From assembly GCF_900496995.4 (NCBI RefSeq), contig NC_044011.1, forward strand, positions 21,422,041 through 21,486,040: a DNA stretch of 64,000 nt, in the 5' to 3' direction. Positions within the stretch are counted from its first letter, which is position 1; the number at the start of each line of letters is the position of its first letter. The stretch comes from Aquila chrysaetos chrysaetos (taxonomy: Eukaryota; Chordata; Aves; Accipitriformes; Accipitridae). Positions 25,440 to 38,500 of the stretch are shown here, piece after piece. The notes below the pieces were generated by a model. That model saw nothing but the letters and a program-made list of their open reading frames with translations, ran no database searches and was not told the origin of the DNA. The position numbers were made by a program, and so were the translations under genes.

Positions 25440-25585
25440 CTCCAACGCCCCCGGAGCTCCTCCCTTTATCACCTGCCCCGCCCCGGGGGGGGGGCCTGGC
25501 GGTGGCGGCGGGGCCAGGGGCGGTACCCGTCCTCCCGCGTGTTACCGGGCCGGGTTTGGGGCTAATCCTCCGGGATTAACACTCC
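25440..25585. promoter_or_regulatory. Isolated GC/CpG-rich patch
   Basis: A roughly 150-bp block far richer in G+C and CpG than the sequence around it, with a 10-G run (25485-25494), GGCGGTGGCGGCGGGGCC and CCCGCGTGTTACCGGGCCGGG. At its right edge, 25563-25578 is TAATCCTCCGGGATTA, an inverted pair of TAATCC sites (the OTX/PITX-type homeodomain core) separated by four bases. No gene is recognisable beside it. It could be a promoter of an unannotated transcript or an enhancer; this is inference. Confidence 0.4.
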
Positions 25586-26007
25586 TTAACCTCTGGACCT
25601 CTCTCTACAGACTGTCTGTAGTTAGGACTTACACCTCCTCAGAGAAACACACACACCGCTTAGGTCTTCCCCCTCCAATGGTGAAAGCAGCTCGGGTATC
25701 TGCTCGGCAAGTGTACGGCTCAAGCCAGCTCTGCTGTGTATCCTCCAAGCGAAACAAAGCACAGTCTCCCCTTGGCAGGTGTTCTAATTGCATGAGTGTG
25801 CCTAGGCTAGAAATAGCCTTAGCGTGGTTGTTTTTCTCTTTATTCTTTTCAGAGAGAGGAATCTGTGACAAATGTCCTTGCATCAGCAGGGTTTTTGAAA
25901 GGGAAGTAGGTGAAACGCAGCTCACCCTTTACCCACCACCATCTCTGCCCTAAATCCCACACAGCTGTCACCAACAGGCTGGCTGAAGAACACATGGAAA
26001 GACAGAA

Positions 26008-26455
26008 ATCATAGAATCACAGAATCATAAACCAGTTTGGGCTGGAAGGGACCTTTAAAGGTCATCTAGTCCAACTCCCCTGCAATGAGCAGGGACATCT
26101 TCAACTAGATCACGTTGCTCAGAGCCCTGTCCAACCTGACCTTGAATGTTTCCAGGGATGGGGCACCTACCGCCTCTCTGGGCAACCTGTGCCAGTGGTT
26201 CACCTCCCTCACTGTAAAAAATTTCTTCCCTATATCTTGTCTAAATCTACCCTCTTTTAGTTTAAAACCATTACCCCTTGTCCTATCGCAACAGGCCCTG
26301 CTAAAAAGTCTGTCCCCATCTTTCTTATAAGCCCCTTCAAGTACTGAAAGGCTGCAATAAGGTCTCCCCAGAGCCTTCTCTTCTCCAGGCTGAACAACCC
26401 TGATCCTCTCAGCCTCTCTCAGGAGAAGCCCCTGACGTGTTTGTGCACAGGTCTG
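26008..26455 (-). mobile_element. CR1 LINE 3' tail (reverse)
   Basis: Left end AATCATAGAATCACAGAATC shows the tandem octamer CR1 terminus (reverse complement), followed by TTTGGGCTGGAAGGGACC and GGTCATCTAGTCCAACTCC. It continues through ACCTTGAATGTTTCCAGGGA and CTTCTCCAGGCTGAACAACCC. This is the best preserved CR1 in the window. Similarity fades at about 26455. Confidence 0.93.
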
Positions 26456-27443
26456 GGAGAGCGGTTCCCAGAAGGGAACACATATCGAAGCCCTTTTTAT
26501 CTGTCTGTCTATAAGCTCCCTGCCAGGTTCCTCTCCATTTTGAAGGTTGTCACAGTCTTCCTCTTTCCAGATAGCAGAGATGTAGCCTGAAATTTTTAAT
26601 AATTCCATATGCAGTAAGTTCTCACTATTTTCTCATTATTTCTTAGATTTGTATTTCTCAGTTTCCTAAGAAAAAGTGAGAGCAAAGCAAAATCCAACAA
26701 AGATCTTAAGTGTAGGAACCTGCACCAGACTGGACTCCAAACTCTGATTTGGTGCCCAAAGTTGCTATTTAAGGAATAGGGGCAGTTAGGTGTCTCACGA
26801 GGCACCAGAGCAATCAGTGCTCGAGGCAGAGAGCCCATCTTAAGGCGCTAAGCCAAGTCACAAAACAGGAATGTGCAAGGGGAAATATCAGGCCTTTCTG
26901 GGATGTCAGCACCTTGTGCTAGGTGTAAAGGTAGCTCCTACACTTGGTATCCTGAGCCCTGAAACACCTTCTGAAAATAGGTATTCAAAGCAAGAAGGGC
27001 TCAGTCTTCCCTTAAGAAGGATCACTAGGTGGTAATGGTATCACCAGTATATTTGAAAGGTTGGATCATTCACCCAGGAAGTGAGTCGCAGAATTTAACC
27101 TTTTCCTCTGCCCAAGGAGGGATACAAATCTGTACCAATTTGAACACTCTGCACACCATTTTCAAGGAGGAAAATTTTCCATCTCTTTTGAAAATACAAG
27201 AGGAAGCAACTGTGTCATTTCTTGTTAGCAATGGGAAGTCATCTACTCTCGTCTCTGCTCTCAGTACTGGTTATCTGTTTTATTCATTAATGTAAATGCT
27301 ACCTACAATGGAAAGAATGGTGACTCCTCTGGATGTCCTGTAGGAGAACACAGCAGCCAGCACACAATTTGTGGGGAGACCAGACTTGTCAGTGTGTATG
27401 AGATATTCTCAGAATAGACAAATTGATAAAGCTGTTAGGGAGA

Positions 27444-27446
27444 TTT

Positions 27447-27477
<31 letters not shown>

Positions 27478-27480
27478 GGG
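27444..27480. repeat. T13-G24 homopolymer tract
   Basis: Thirteen T (27444-27456) followed directly by 24 G (27457-27480). Could form a G-quadruplex, or reflect sequencing or assembly slippage in part. Confidence 0.95.
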
Positions 27481-30419
27481 AATAGATTTCTGGATCCCAG
27501 TCAGGCTCAGGCATAATTGAAGTATATCTCCTGCCAAGACTCAGATGTTGCCAAATCTGAACCTATTTATCTTTTTCACCACTTAAATACTCCAGTTCCA
27601 CACACCCCATATCTCCAGCCATTGAAGAAATATTTTCAACAGATTAATTTTTTTCTTTCAACAAACTAATAGGAACCACAGAAGACAGAGACATTCCACA
27701 GCAAAAGTTGTCTCAAAGAAGAGCAGGATTCATAGCAACCATGTAAGAAAAAAACCCATACTATTACAGTTTGAGAGAGCAGAAGGACTTGAACAACCAG
27801 GCATAAACTCAGGGATAATCCAAGGATGGTAGCAAACCTTTGCTTCAGCTGTTACCAGTGCAGATGATGTAGAACATGAAGAGTAGGGGGACATAGCCAA
27901 AATCATTCAGGGGGATGGATATACTAAACTGTAAATTGCTATCCGTGATTTGGAAATGGAGCATGTAATCACAGAGAGAAAAAATAGGCTAGAAATAAGA
28001 ACAAAGTTTCTCATTATTGGAGAGTTAAAGCTCTGGAAAGGCCTTTCAATAGCAGCAAAGGGCCCAAACCTGGCCATTTTTAAGAGCTTCATAAATTAGT
28101 GAAGGGAATTATATTGAAGACTGGACCAAAATGACTCTAGATATCCTTAGCAGTTATAGGTTCATATTTATAAACCAGGGAACAGAGACTCAACAAAGTC
28201 ACTGAGAGGCTAATCACAATCACCCTTCTGTGGGATCAAAAATACTGCTAGAATAGAATAAAATTTCAGCCAGATCAGATAATAGTGCAGACAAAGCCAA
28301 ATTTTGCTTCCAGTTCTTCAGTTTTTACCTTATATATGGGTGAAGTTCCCATTCTTGGCTGTGATCTATAATGAATATGTTTCAAGCAAATTCTGGACCA
28401 TCTCCTTGTTTCCTGCATGGTCACATGCAGGCACAGTCCTCAAAATGAGTGGGAACACTTTGTTACCATCATACTCAAAAATAAGTGCTGACAGCAACCC
28501 TCCGTGCCCTGCCACTCTTAAAATGAGGAGACCATAGTACCAGACCACGAGGCTGTGAAGCCAGGGAAGCAGTAATGCCTCGCGTGCAGTGACGGGAAGG
28601 ATGCCTCTTCTACAGCAAGTGCTTCCCCCTTCTGCTAGAGCAATGCCACAAAAGTGCATTTGAGGCCTGGAAACAGTGTTCGCCTTGCACTAGCACTTGG
28701 GCATGTAGCCACAGTACAGTCCTCTTAGTTTCTGTGCTAGACCATCAGAAAAAGCGAATTATGCTGCTTGCATCTTTTTCCTCATGGAGCTGCTAGAAAA
28801 TGGGGGCTCTGTTCCTGGAAGGACAACTGCCCTGGAAGATAAAACCGATACTGCCCAGGCTCCCTGGAACACTTTCAGATCACTGTAAACAACCTGATCT
28901 TACTTTGAATCAATGGCTTAAGATTCACAGATTTTCAGAAGGTATGAACACCATAGGTAGAATGAGGATATGGACCTGGTAGCAATCCTGTAGAGATAAT
29001 ACCAGTAATTTCTGTTTTGCTTTGAGTTCACTTACTTTTTGGAATTTATTTAAATAAAAGCAATCCCTTTTTCAGAGAAACCCAAATAATCGACATCTGT
29101 CGACTTCTCAATTGGTTTTCTCTTTGAAGATAAATAGCATGCTCTTATGTTCATATACAGACTCTTCAGCAACATAACTTCAGCCCATCGGAAACACTGA
29201 CAGTCTCTGAAAAACAACCAAAGGGGCAGGAGGCCAGCTTTAATCATTTGTAGCTAATACACTGTGCAACATAGAGACTGGGGAGAATAATTCTACACAG
29301 GAAGTCAAAAGTACTGTATTCCTTACAATTACCCATCTTCAAAGGAAAGAAAGGCTTTGGCGGTATAAAAAAATAATAGTGGTGCTGTAGTTATGCCGTA
29401 TTTGCTGCATCCTGTGTGAATTAGTTTCATTCAAGTATGAACTATGTTGGTGGCTTTCTAATTTACATTATGCCTCTGAACAGTTTTCTATAGCGTCTTT
29501 TGAGAAGAACTTGGGTTTTTAGACAAATTGAATATTGTTCTCTCTCTCATGTAGATCATCCGGATCCAGTCAATGACTCAGTTTTTTATAGTCCTTTTAA
29601 AATTTCATTTTATTTTTAGAATGCAGAACTTTTTTTGATTTGTTGGAGCCTATTCTTTTGCAGAGACACATTGTTCAAGAAATCACAAGTGGCTTCACAT
29701 AAACACTCGGGAAGGATCAGAGACTGGAAAAGCTGCAGAGGCCGTAGGAAAATCTGAGGCTGAAGCACAGCACTGTAATGCAATGCAGTGTATTGCAGCA
29801 AATATCAGATTAAGTGGAAGAGCTACTTGCTGTTCAACATATTTCAAGCCTTTGCCACGCTTGTTACTTTGGGAAGGGAGGGGGGAGCCAGCCGCTGTAT
29901 TTGCTGCACAACACAGAAATGGCAGCATGACCCGAAGAAAAGAATTTGCTATGCTCAGCTGTGACGGGGCAATGCTGCTGCTTTCTTGGGCACAGGGCAA
30001 CAATCTGCTGCCTCTCACAAAATGCAAGTCCTCCCGTGAGGGCTCCAGCTCCAAACTTCAAATCCCCAAACCCTCTGGCTCTAAGGACAGAGCCAGAAGC
30101 CTGACCTCACTGAGGGTTTTTTCCTCTCTCATGGACAGCCCCAAACTGGGGGCTACATAGGGAGTCTCTGAGGAAGACAAACTTGTTTTTCCCTATGCAT
30201 TTGCAACTTTCTGACAATGACTACCCCATCATTCTCTATCTACAGCATGTGGTGCTCGCATCCATTTTCACTTGCTTCTGGAGGCTACATTGTTCCCCAC
30301 TGTAGAAGCAGTTGTCTCTGACAAGGACAGCAGGTACACCGTCACAGATGTCTGGGTAGCTACTTCTATAGGTCCCATAGCATGCTCTCTGTTATCAGGA
30401 ATAGTAGATAGCCTCATTT

Positions 30420-30439
30420 AAAAAAAAAAAAAAAAAAAA
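30420..30439. repeat. A20 homopolymer
   Basis: Twenty A in a row. No recognisable retroposed sequence precedes it, so it is not clearly the tail of a processed copy. Confidence 0.95.
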
Positions 30440-31479
30440 GACAAAATAAAACGTTACGGAGGCACAGAAATCCTCCTCACCAGGGCTTTCAGGGCCAGAC
30501 GTGTGTGAGTTGAGCAGCTCAGGAGCAGTGCAGCTCTGTTCACATGGTGCTACACCCATGTAAATCAGTCCAAGTACTCCCATGCTGTCACACAGAGCGA
30601 CCTCAGATGTCTCTGCACCTGAGGCAATCCATACCTTAGATAATCTTCCCAGGAAGAATAAGGAGTTATTGAGAGTAAATCGTACGCTGATCACCAGAGT
30701 GGACCAAGCCAGGAGCGTCACAACCCATTTTACAGAGGAGGAATGAGAACTTCAGAGCCCTGCAGAAGGCTTGGGGAACAGCAGTGCCCGGTTTCAAGGC
30801 TCCCTGTTGCCTCCCCTGGTGGAGTCCTCTGCCCCCTGAGAAGGGACGCAGGCCTGCGAGTGGCTCGAGGCAGGCATGGGTGCCGACCCGTGTCAGACAT
30901 CACACTGCCAACCGGGACCTGCTAAGAAATGCTACACAAGGCAGTGCTCTGGAGATGACTGTTGGCAAAGTGTTTCAGTTCTTTTGTTTGCTCGGTGCCC
31001 ATGGTGATTTGTCTAAAGATTGAAGTTTGCCATTTGGTAATTATTGCACAGCTAATGAGGACTAACATCCTGTAACTGCTCTTTCTTTATGTTACCTCAG
31101 AAATACCATCTTCAAAATGTAGTTAGTAGAGAGCCTCCAAAACATGAGATTCATAGTACAGAAGTATAGCATAGACTAATACTTACTAGTGAAATGCATT
31201 AAACATCTTTTACCACAGTACGAAATTCAGCAGGATTTTTTTCAAATGACCGCTCATTATTGGTCTGTTTGGTCTCATTGCAGTCATCTGTGAAACTCTC
31301 ATTAACTAAACAAGAAGCACATAAGAAAAGTTGTTTACCACTCACACTCCATTTATCTTCTAAAGTAAGTGATGCTCGTACATGCCCAGGTCTATGTGAG
31401 CAGTAACCCAACAGGCAGGAGTATTTCTCTGAAGCAAGAAACTGTTAAAAACCCCCACACTTTACTCTGTCTTACTTGG

Positions 31480-32371
31480 TGTCACATCCCAATTTCTTAG
31501 GACGATGACTCAGGTTTGCTGATTCCCAGGTCAGAATTAAGGTGAAACAACACCAGGGATCCTTTAACTCACAAAACTCAATTTTTATTTGCTCACAACA
31601 AGAATTGGCATGCTCACCACCAAAATTGGTATGCTCAACAACAAAAATTGGCATGAAACTATGTCAGTAAACGATGTAGTATGTGCTAACCATGCATCAC
31701 GAAACATATACTACAGGCCTTGCCTATATGGGAATTAGTTCAGGGAAGACAATAAGGAGAGCCCTCCCGCTGGGTCAGGAGGTTCAGAGCAGACCCCCTT
31801 GCTTTCTAGACTCCTTCTCAGAGAGGAGCCCGAGGGGCGGCTGGATCCGCTCCTAGTCCTAGACTTGGTCAGCAGTTTACGTCTAAAGGGATGAGGTGTA
31901 GGGATTACAGAAAAGGGAAAAGAGAGAGAGAGAATCAAGAGAGAAGTCGGGGCAGGGGGGAGAGAGGGGAGAAAGATTTCACCAGTCCTGGGTCCACCTT
32001 TGGTCCAGTCAGCTGAGGGGTCCAGTTCCAGGGGGCTTATGCATATGGGGCTTCAGTTTGTGTCCTTTTATCATCCTTGCCCCCTCCTTCGGGCGGGCTC
32101 TTAAACTCATTAGGCTAATTAGGTAGCCTTTGGGCCATGGCCCTAGGGGTCGTTTGGGGAATAACTTCCCCTTCCCTGCAGACGTGATCTTTGGCCACGC
32201 ATGGTGAGCTGCCCAGCTCAGCACATCAGAACAGCACACCAGAACAGGGGCCTGTGCACCCTCCGGCACGCCCTCCCCCTCCTGTTGGGCTGCATCTCAC
32301 CTGGGGTTCCTTGCTAGGCAGAATTCGTCATTATGCAGAGTTAGTCCTTAAGCAGAACTTGCCCCACCACA
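31480..32371 (-). mobile_element. Solo LTR of a second ERV type (reverse)
   Basis: About 890 bp that reads on the minus strand as an LTR: it starts TGTGGTGGGGCAAG (right edge 32371), has a TATA-like ATAAAAGG near 32068-32075, and a polyadenylation signal AATAAA near 31586. It ends at TTGGGATGTGACA (left edge about 31480). It includes three tandem 21-22-bp copies (31591-31655). It is unlike the other LTRs in the window in sequence and length. No matching target duplication was found, so edges are approximate. Confidence 0.6.
31591..31655. repeat. Three 21-22-bp tandem copies inside LTR
   Basis: Three successive copies of a TGCTCAC-AC-A-AATTGGCA unit, differing at a few positions. Confidence 0.85.
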
Positions 32372-34949
32372 ATGTTTGAGGCATTAACAACTCCTTCAGT
32401 CTCTCACACTTGGGTTTACAGTCAGAGGCAGATTTTTTTTCTTCTACCGAAGAGTGAAAAGTGTTGTCAGAGGTAGCAGCAACATTTTCCGTCTGCATTA
32501 TATAAGCTCAGCTCACTGCTACAGAACGCCAGACAGTATGATCCCAAATGACAGCTCGGCTGAGCCTTTCACTGCGAACAATACACCGTGGGCTCAGAGG
32601 ACTTTTCTGTAAAGAGGAAAAGAGCCTCTGGGCAGCTGCTCTACAGGAGGACTTGCTGCACCTTCTTTATCTCACTTCTACACCTGTGAGCTTTCTTCAT
32701 TACTTCATCTTCCACTCTTCATATACAAGCTATTATGAATTGTTAAGGAATATTGCATAATGTATTTTACTAATAAGAGATTACCCACAGATGGAAACCC
32801 ATATTAGATGAGGCAATGCTATCTATCTGCCCTGACAGGTTTGTGAACTGTGAGCAATTTTATTATGCTCTTGATGCAGTTTTATCTTCCAGTAGCACAC
32901 ACAATTGCAGAGGATCACTCAACATTTTATTTTGATTGCAAAGTCTTTGGGCAGAGACCATCCCTCGTATAAGCAGAGCCTAACACAATAGGGACCTGAT
33001 TTTGTCTGTGTCCTCCAGATACTTCTGGGGTGCAAATTCTAAATATTATCAGTCCACAAGATTGAATTATTCCTGAGTCCTTCCACTGAATGAAGTTGGT
33101 ATAATCCACTTGATGTTGTGTCAATTACTTTACAAAATTAAACCTGTGCGCATTTACTGCAAAAGCACAAGGAAAAAATGAAAGCTACATGCCCAAAGAG
33201 AAACACACACACACATATGTCCAGGTGTTTACAGAAATACTCCTCAGCTGCTGCCTGTCTCTGAAGTCCATAGTCATTGAATCTTCTGCCACTGGCCTAA
33301 CACAAAACCACTTCAGTCAGACCACCAACCACCTACAGCACTTCAGTCCTACTACCAGTTTCCACCTCTACATCCAATCACTGCTAGTAAGACCCAGACC
33401 AGGTGCCCCCCATCACCTCACTCTTTAGTGAGCACTGTAGTAGCATATTTAATTTGGGCAGACACGGAGAGATGAGGAGCTGAACCAGCTGAGATCCTTG
33501 GCTCCAGGAAAGGGACCAGAACAAAGAGTCCCAGTGGGAACAGGTACCTACTCAGCTGCTGAAACACCCTACAATTCTGCACCAAAGGTGCATGTGCTGG
33601 CACTTTCTTGGGTGGGCTCTGGTCTCCTTGCTGCAGCAGTTAGAAAATTACCATGGTGACTGTGACTGTCTCAGCTCCCTCCAAGGCACAGGAGACAACT
33701 GTTGAGCTCAGAGCTGGCTGGCACAGCCAGAGGGTGCAGGGTTCAGCTCCTGAGATCAAACCTTAGGTGCAACACATGGCTGCCCCCATCCTGCTTTTTT
33801 GCAGCCCTGTTGACTACACAGAGTTCAGGAAAGCCTGCAGCTCATCTGTTCAGTATATATAGAGAGATATCTAGAGAGAGAGAGAGAGAGAGAGAGAGAT
33901 ACACCTTTGGCCCCTGGGAGGGGCTGGTCACCTTGATTTAGGGGTAGAGAGCTCCACAGGGGGAAGAGCAATTAAAATCAGGTTTTGCGATCCGTGGCCA
34001 CATGTCTTTGTACCACTGTTTGTTTTGTGCCTTTGGAAAGTTCAGCCTTGCATGTGTTCAGCTTTTAGTGCTTTAACCGATCTTCCAGCCATGTGAATCA
34101 AATTGTCATTGAATTCAGTCATTTCAAATCAGATCAAGTGTTAGTCTTCAAATTAAAATGTTAAATATAAAAATCAATGGACGCATTTTACTATTGCACT
34201 CCTGGGATTATTTTAGAGATGCAGTTACAGATTTCAGTCAGCCGTGGTTGACTGCAGAGCCCAGGAATATCTTTCAATCTAGAGCCATGCCTCCGCTTAC
34301 CTTCTGCATACACACACACGGCCGTTGCTCATCTGGATGACATACTCCTGGGCTGAGCACACACAGCATAAATTTGATGCCTGAACATTCATCTGCAGCC
34401 CGTGGCACATACACATTTTCTGCTACTTGGTCAGCAGACAGGCCTCACTAGCTGGGAAATTTCTGAGAACGAAGTACTTGTAAGATTGGTACTGGCCTAT
34501 GTGTGTCTTACTGGAGACCAAACTATCCTTGAGTCAACAAGTGTAGGCTCATCACTAGGGAAAACCAGAGCAGAATGACAATGAGGGAAGTTTTGATTTA
34601 GTATAGCCTTAAGCCTGGCTAGATCAAGGTTCTCCTCTGTTGACTAGGTCTTCACAAGTCTGGGCATCAGGACTTACAGAGTATTGGAGGCATCTGGCTC
34701 TGGGCTGTACTGTCATTAAAAGCTCATGTATATAAAATTTGCTATAGGATTTTGCTCTTTTAAAACTGTCCTCTGCTGCCACACATAAGATTCAGCTACA
34801 TCCATCATCCAGGTCATGATTTTGAGCAACTTTTGAGTATTCTCTGTGTCACAAAGTACCCTGAAGCCCTAGCACATTTCTTCCATCCTGCAATGCAAAG
34901 TGCTGGTGCCTGCAAAGGATGTGGGAGCAGAAAACAAATGGTGGATACA
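32372..34949. other. Intergenic; microsatellites only
   Basis: About 2.6 kb with no gene or transposon recognised. Contains a short (CA)n near 33203-33215 and a longer (AG)n at 33873-33898. Confidence 0.55.
33873..33898. repeat. (AG)13 microsatellite
   Basis: Uninterrupted AG dinucleotide repeat, preceded by short AT and AG runs. Confidence 0.95.
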
Positions 34950-35508
34950 TGTCATGGTTTAACCCCAGCTGACAATTAAGCACCACGTATCCGCTCTCTC
35001 ACTCTCCCCTGCCCAGTGGGATGGGGGAGACAATTGGGGAAAAAAAGCAAAACTTGTGAGTTGAGATAAAGACAGTTTAATAGAGAGGAAGGGGAAATAA
35101 TGGGAAAATAATAATAATAGAATACACAAAACAATACAATTGTGATACACAATACAATTGCTCAGCACCCACTGACTGATGCCCAGCCAATCCCTGAGCC
35201 GTGGTGTCCCCCGGCCAGCTCCCCCCAGTTCATATACTAGGCATGAGATGATATGGCATGGAATACCCCTCTGGCTCGTTCGGGTCAGCTGTCCTGCCTG
35301 TGTCCCCTCCCAGCTTCTTGTGCACTCCCAGCCTCTGCTGGCAGGGCAGCAGGAGAAGCTGAAAAGTCCTTGATTAAGTATAAACGCTGCTTAGCCACAA
35401 CTACAACATCAGTGTGTTATCAACATTATTCTCATCCTAAATCCAAAACACAGCACTGTATCAGCTACTAAGAAGAAAATTAACTTTATTCTAACCGAAA
35501 CTAGGACA
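34950..35508 (-). mobile_element. Solo ERVL-like LTR (reverse)
   Basis: 559 bp starting TGTCATGGTTTAACCCC and ending CTAGGACA on the plus strand, colinear with the LTR at 7507-8077. Flanking pentamers are ATACA (left) and ACACA (right), a target duplication with one mismatch. Preserved landmarks include AACTTGTGAGTTGAGATAAAG and GTTATCAACATTATTCTCAT. No internal retroviral sequence. Confidence 0.85.
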
Positions 35509-38500
35509 ACACAACAAACGGGAAGCATACAAGACCATTATCTCCTACAGCTGCACACCACTGCTCAGTGTTGCACAAGTCACCAGCCCGATTCCAGTTA
35601 AGTGTTTTGTAGACATGATGGGTGGGAGTAGTAAAATGGAGGTTTTGATGACTATCTATTGACACAGCTGCATGTTGTGCCTGTAAACTGGGGATTGTCT
35701 AGTAGCTCCTTGAGGGGGTTGGAGCAGGTACATCATTCACTTACAGGGTATTCTCTTAGGAACGCAGTATAAGCGGGCACTGCCCACCATAATTATAAAT
35801 ATTATATGTCTGTCTGTGATTACTGTGGTGTTCAATAGCTGAGGAGGTGGGGGATTCCAGCAGGGCATACACTTGAAGGCAAGTCAGTGCTGGTGAACTT
35901 TTTCATCGGAACTCAATGTCCTTTGCAAGGATCTTTCTTTATTTCTAACTGTGCTGAGTCACTATTTTGGCACAGCAGAGGATAAAAACCAAGCCAGAGA
36001 GTGCAACAAATAAATTAACAGCAGGTAAGCACAGTCGTTAAAATAAGGATTGGGGGCAGAAGGGAGTAAGTACATTGCTGAAGGACAGGTTTTCTAAGAT
36101 CCTTGAAGATGGAGGGTATCTTGAGGAAACCTTTACAGGTTTTCTTCCTAGAGAAGGTGTTAGACAAAACGTATAAATGGCCATACTGGGTCAAACCAAA
36201 GGTACAGCTTCCCTGGTATTCCATCCTCAGCAGCACCGTAAGCAGGTGCCCAGGATGAGAACAGGAGGCTATGCATGGTACATCCTCTGAATACTCTCCC
36301 AGATTCAACACATTTCCATCTCAAAGGACTTCCTGATCTATGTGTGGTTTTCTATATTTATTAACCATTTCTATTTGTTTTTAGCCCAGAGCTACAGCAC
36401 AGTCCTCACATTATATCAGCTAATTCTACTTGAAAAAAAACCACAATGAAAATGATAGTTATACCTGAGGGCAATTAGACGCAAAGAAAACTCAGAGCCA
36501 AATGTGGACAAGGCCAGTCTGCCCTTGATGGCACTGACTAGTCACATAACATGGACGCAATCTCTCTGCACCGCTTGCAATGTAGATATGGCCAGAAGGG
36601 CCAATGGTGCAAGACAGGCCCAAGATTTGACAGTGTGAAATGCAGAAGAACAGTAAAGAATAGAAGAATATAACTATTAGCTAAACTGAAGATTAACCAT
36701 TTCAGATCTTCAACTAAGTCATTTTAATTTGAGATGCTCCTACTTAAAGCAAATTAATTCCAATTAATGCCAATATTAACACTCTGCCTTTAGTCTGTTA
36801 GCTTCCCCATGTCTTATTCTTCACGTTGAAGGTTGCAAACCACCAAGTCAAAATTAATTCAACCAATGAACAGTTCTGTACCACTGGACTTTCTTAGCAG
36901 GGATTAGACAAGTAAAAGAAGAAGCCCTTAAAGTCAGTCCGTGGATTGCATTATTTAGTGGTTTTATCCCCTCGCTGTTTCAGACGGAGTTAACAGCTAC
37001 ATGCAGTCACCCAAAGGACCATTTGGATAACTGAAGCAAATGCTATTGTACAAAACCACACTACCCATGGTCTGCTGAACTTGGCTTGTTGCTAATGCAG
37101 GACAGCTTTACTGATCTAAGGTCTAATGGGAATCATAGATTTCTGTAGTTTCTATGATCACAAACATTTCTAGAAGTACAGAAATGTGATCATCATCTTC
37201 CTCCTGCCAATGCAGGACAGCTCCTTTCTGCATCCTTTTACCCATGTGTGTTTTATTTGTTGTTGATCACCATGCAGGATTGGTAACAGACAGAACAGTT
37301 AAATGTTGGGTAGCTAGGTGGTGTGTCAGATAATGTGGAAAGCTGAGCAGTTCAGGGTTGGTTGCAGCTCAGGGTCTAATGCTCACATTGCTTCTACCAG
37401 TGTCTAACACTGTCCAGGAATTCACAGAGTATATCTAGCACGGTAGAGACACATCGGGATGTCTAGGCATAGCTGCAGTACAAATAGGGAAGCTAATTCT
37501 AGTGCGTAAGCAATTGCTCATTTTAGTAAATATTTAATAAAAAAAATAAATTAAAACTTAAGAATTTTTTTTTAAAGTTACAGTTTTTCTCTCCCCACCA
37601 CGCAGTGAAGGTTTCGGTCCCCCAGCCCCATACACTGTTTATGCAGGACCTGCTACAAGGAAGCCTGCAACTGAGATGGGGAGCCTGTCAATAGGCAGTT
37701 GGGAGGAGGAGAAGAGCAGTTATCTCCTTAAGTGGATCTGCCATTGATGGAGGAAGTTTTTAGCCCCCACTGAGTTCATCTGCTCCCCATTTCCTGCATC
37801 AGACATTCTTCCCCTGAATTTTGCCAAGTAGCAGATCCACAGCTTGTAGATTGCATCTGAACTCAAGAGGCAGGTATCTCCCAGCATAGAGTTCATGGTT
37901 GGACACAGGGAGTAGGGCGAAAACCTTAACTAATGACAAAATGACAGAAAACTGTGTAGCACCAAGAGAAAAAATAGTCAGTAAAAAGGCCTCCAATATC
38001 CCTAAATGCAGGTAGACGATGCCCGCAGGGAACTGCTGCACAACATGGGAAATTGTAACAAGGCAAAAATCCTGAGCAACACCTCAGCAGCCCCTGTGGC
38101 AGGTACACCAAATCACATTCCCCTCACAGGAGGTTTTTTATGCTCCTCTCTGCTGCCACAGCAGAGAACTCTGCAGCTTTACGTGCATTGTTTCCTGGCC
38201 GGGAGAGATGCTTACAGCTCACGGTGGACCTATTTGTCCTGAGCCAACTTCTTCCCAATCAATTTCATTGGCATTATGGGACTGTGCCAGTGTAGCAGAA
38301 GAGAACAGGCTCTTTACTTTTTCTGAAGCACATTGATCTCACCAAATCTACAGAATTAACCCACAGAACAAATCAATGGATGAAACTCCCAAATACTCAT
38401 GCCTCCTCTTGCAAAAGCAAATGACAGCACAATTTCAGAGGGAGTGCAATTCTGTTTACAGTTGAAAAGAGACCAGCAAGGAAAGACCCCAGCTATAGTC

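Larger units (their letters stand above)
26456..31479. other. Intergenic; homopolymers only
   Basis: About 5 kb without a recognisable gene or transposon. It contains a T13-G24 tract (27444-27480) and an A20 run (30420-30439). Confidence 0.55.

Noticed and set aside
26105-26608. 167-codon minus-strand frame
   Set aside because: It is the CR1 3' end read in its coding direction, a transposon remnant rather than a host gene.
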